From NCBI RefSeq assembly GCF_017875645.1, contig NZ_JAGGMR010000001.1, positions 310,001 through 374,000 on the forward strand: a DNA stretch of 64,000 nt; not shown here. The letters are read 5' to 3'. Numbering within the stretch: position 1 is the stretch's first letter. Below: more notes on the stretch, generated by a model, which was given only the letters and a program-made list of their open reading frames with translations, did not search any database and was not told the origin of the DNA. Source of the DNA: Nocardia goodfellowii (GTDB lineage: Bacteria > Actinomycetota > Actinomycetes > Mycobacteriales > Mycobacteriaceae).

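Noticed and set aside
21417..64000. Giant frame as an assembly artefact of repeated short toxins
   Set aside because: Repeat copies differ in sequence and in their inserts, and junctions are smooth and in frame; a pure collapse or duplication error would give near-identical copies. Not fully excluded without reads.

Overview
The window is high-GC actinobacterial DNA carrying one type VII secretion (ESX/T7SS) locus. PE, PPE and EspG genes together with a full set of Ecc components point to the Mycobacteriales. The PE/PPE style and the giant polymorphic-toxin-like gene suggest Nocardia or a close relative; this is inference, because no rRNA or other taxonomic marker is present.

Layout. Positions 1-12172 encode the machine: eccC (cut by the left edge), mycP and eccD on the minus strand, then eccA (+), eccB (-) and eccE (+), so the core genes sit in divergent and convergent pairs. 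Strong GC hairpins lie at the two convergent junctions, eccA/eccB and eccE/esx. Positions 12224-20555 form a minus-strand substrate and chaperone cluster: two WXG100 proteins, EspG, PPE, PE, an EspA-position protein, an EspC-like protein, a YbaB-like protein with a small partner, a second EspG-like protein, and a 728-residue substrate-like protein with EF-hand-type loops. Several stop/start codons overlap (ATGA or TGATG), suggesting translational coupling.

Positions 21417-64000, two thirds of the window, are one uninterrupted minus-strand reading frame. It encodes at least 14,193 residues and is still open at the right edge. It reads as a mosaic of polymorphic-toxin-type modules. These include three tandem copies of a ~1,350-residue unit, ten papain-like Cys/His modules, a degenerate ADP-ribosyltransferase-like module, an HExxH metallopeptidase-like module with a decayed copy, a PD-(D/E)XK nuclease-like module and a PI3/4K-like kinase. 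Further along are three RsbW-like ATPase domains, two 4x blocks of sigma-region-4-like helix-turn-helices, an AbiEii-like nucleotidyltransferase, an intact phosphopantetheinyl transferase plus a decayed copy, three LuxR-type helix-turn-helices and a methyltransferase-like C-terminus. Its stop codon overlaps the start of a small gene with a DnaJ-type four-CxxC zinc domain, which may be a dedicated chaperone or an immunity/accessory factor.

Working model (inference): EccB/C/D/E with MycP form the membrane machine and EccA recycles chaperones. EspG and the EspG-like protein handle PE/PPE and possibly other substrates. The giant protein is the main cargo or surface effector of this locus. There are no tRNAs, rRNAs, CRISPR arrays or insertion sequences that I can support, and no gene-free stretch longer than about 205 bases. 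Residue numbers for the giant protein count from its first Met codon in the window (63953-63951); the true N-terminus is outside.
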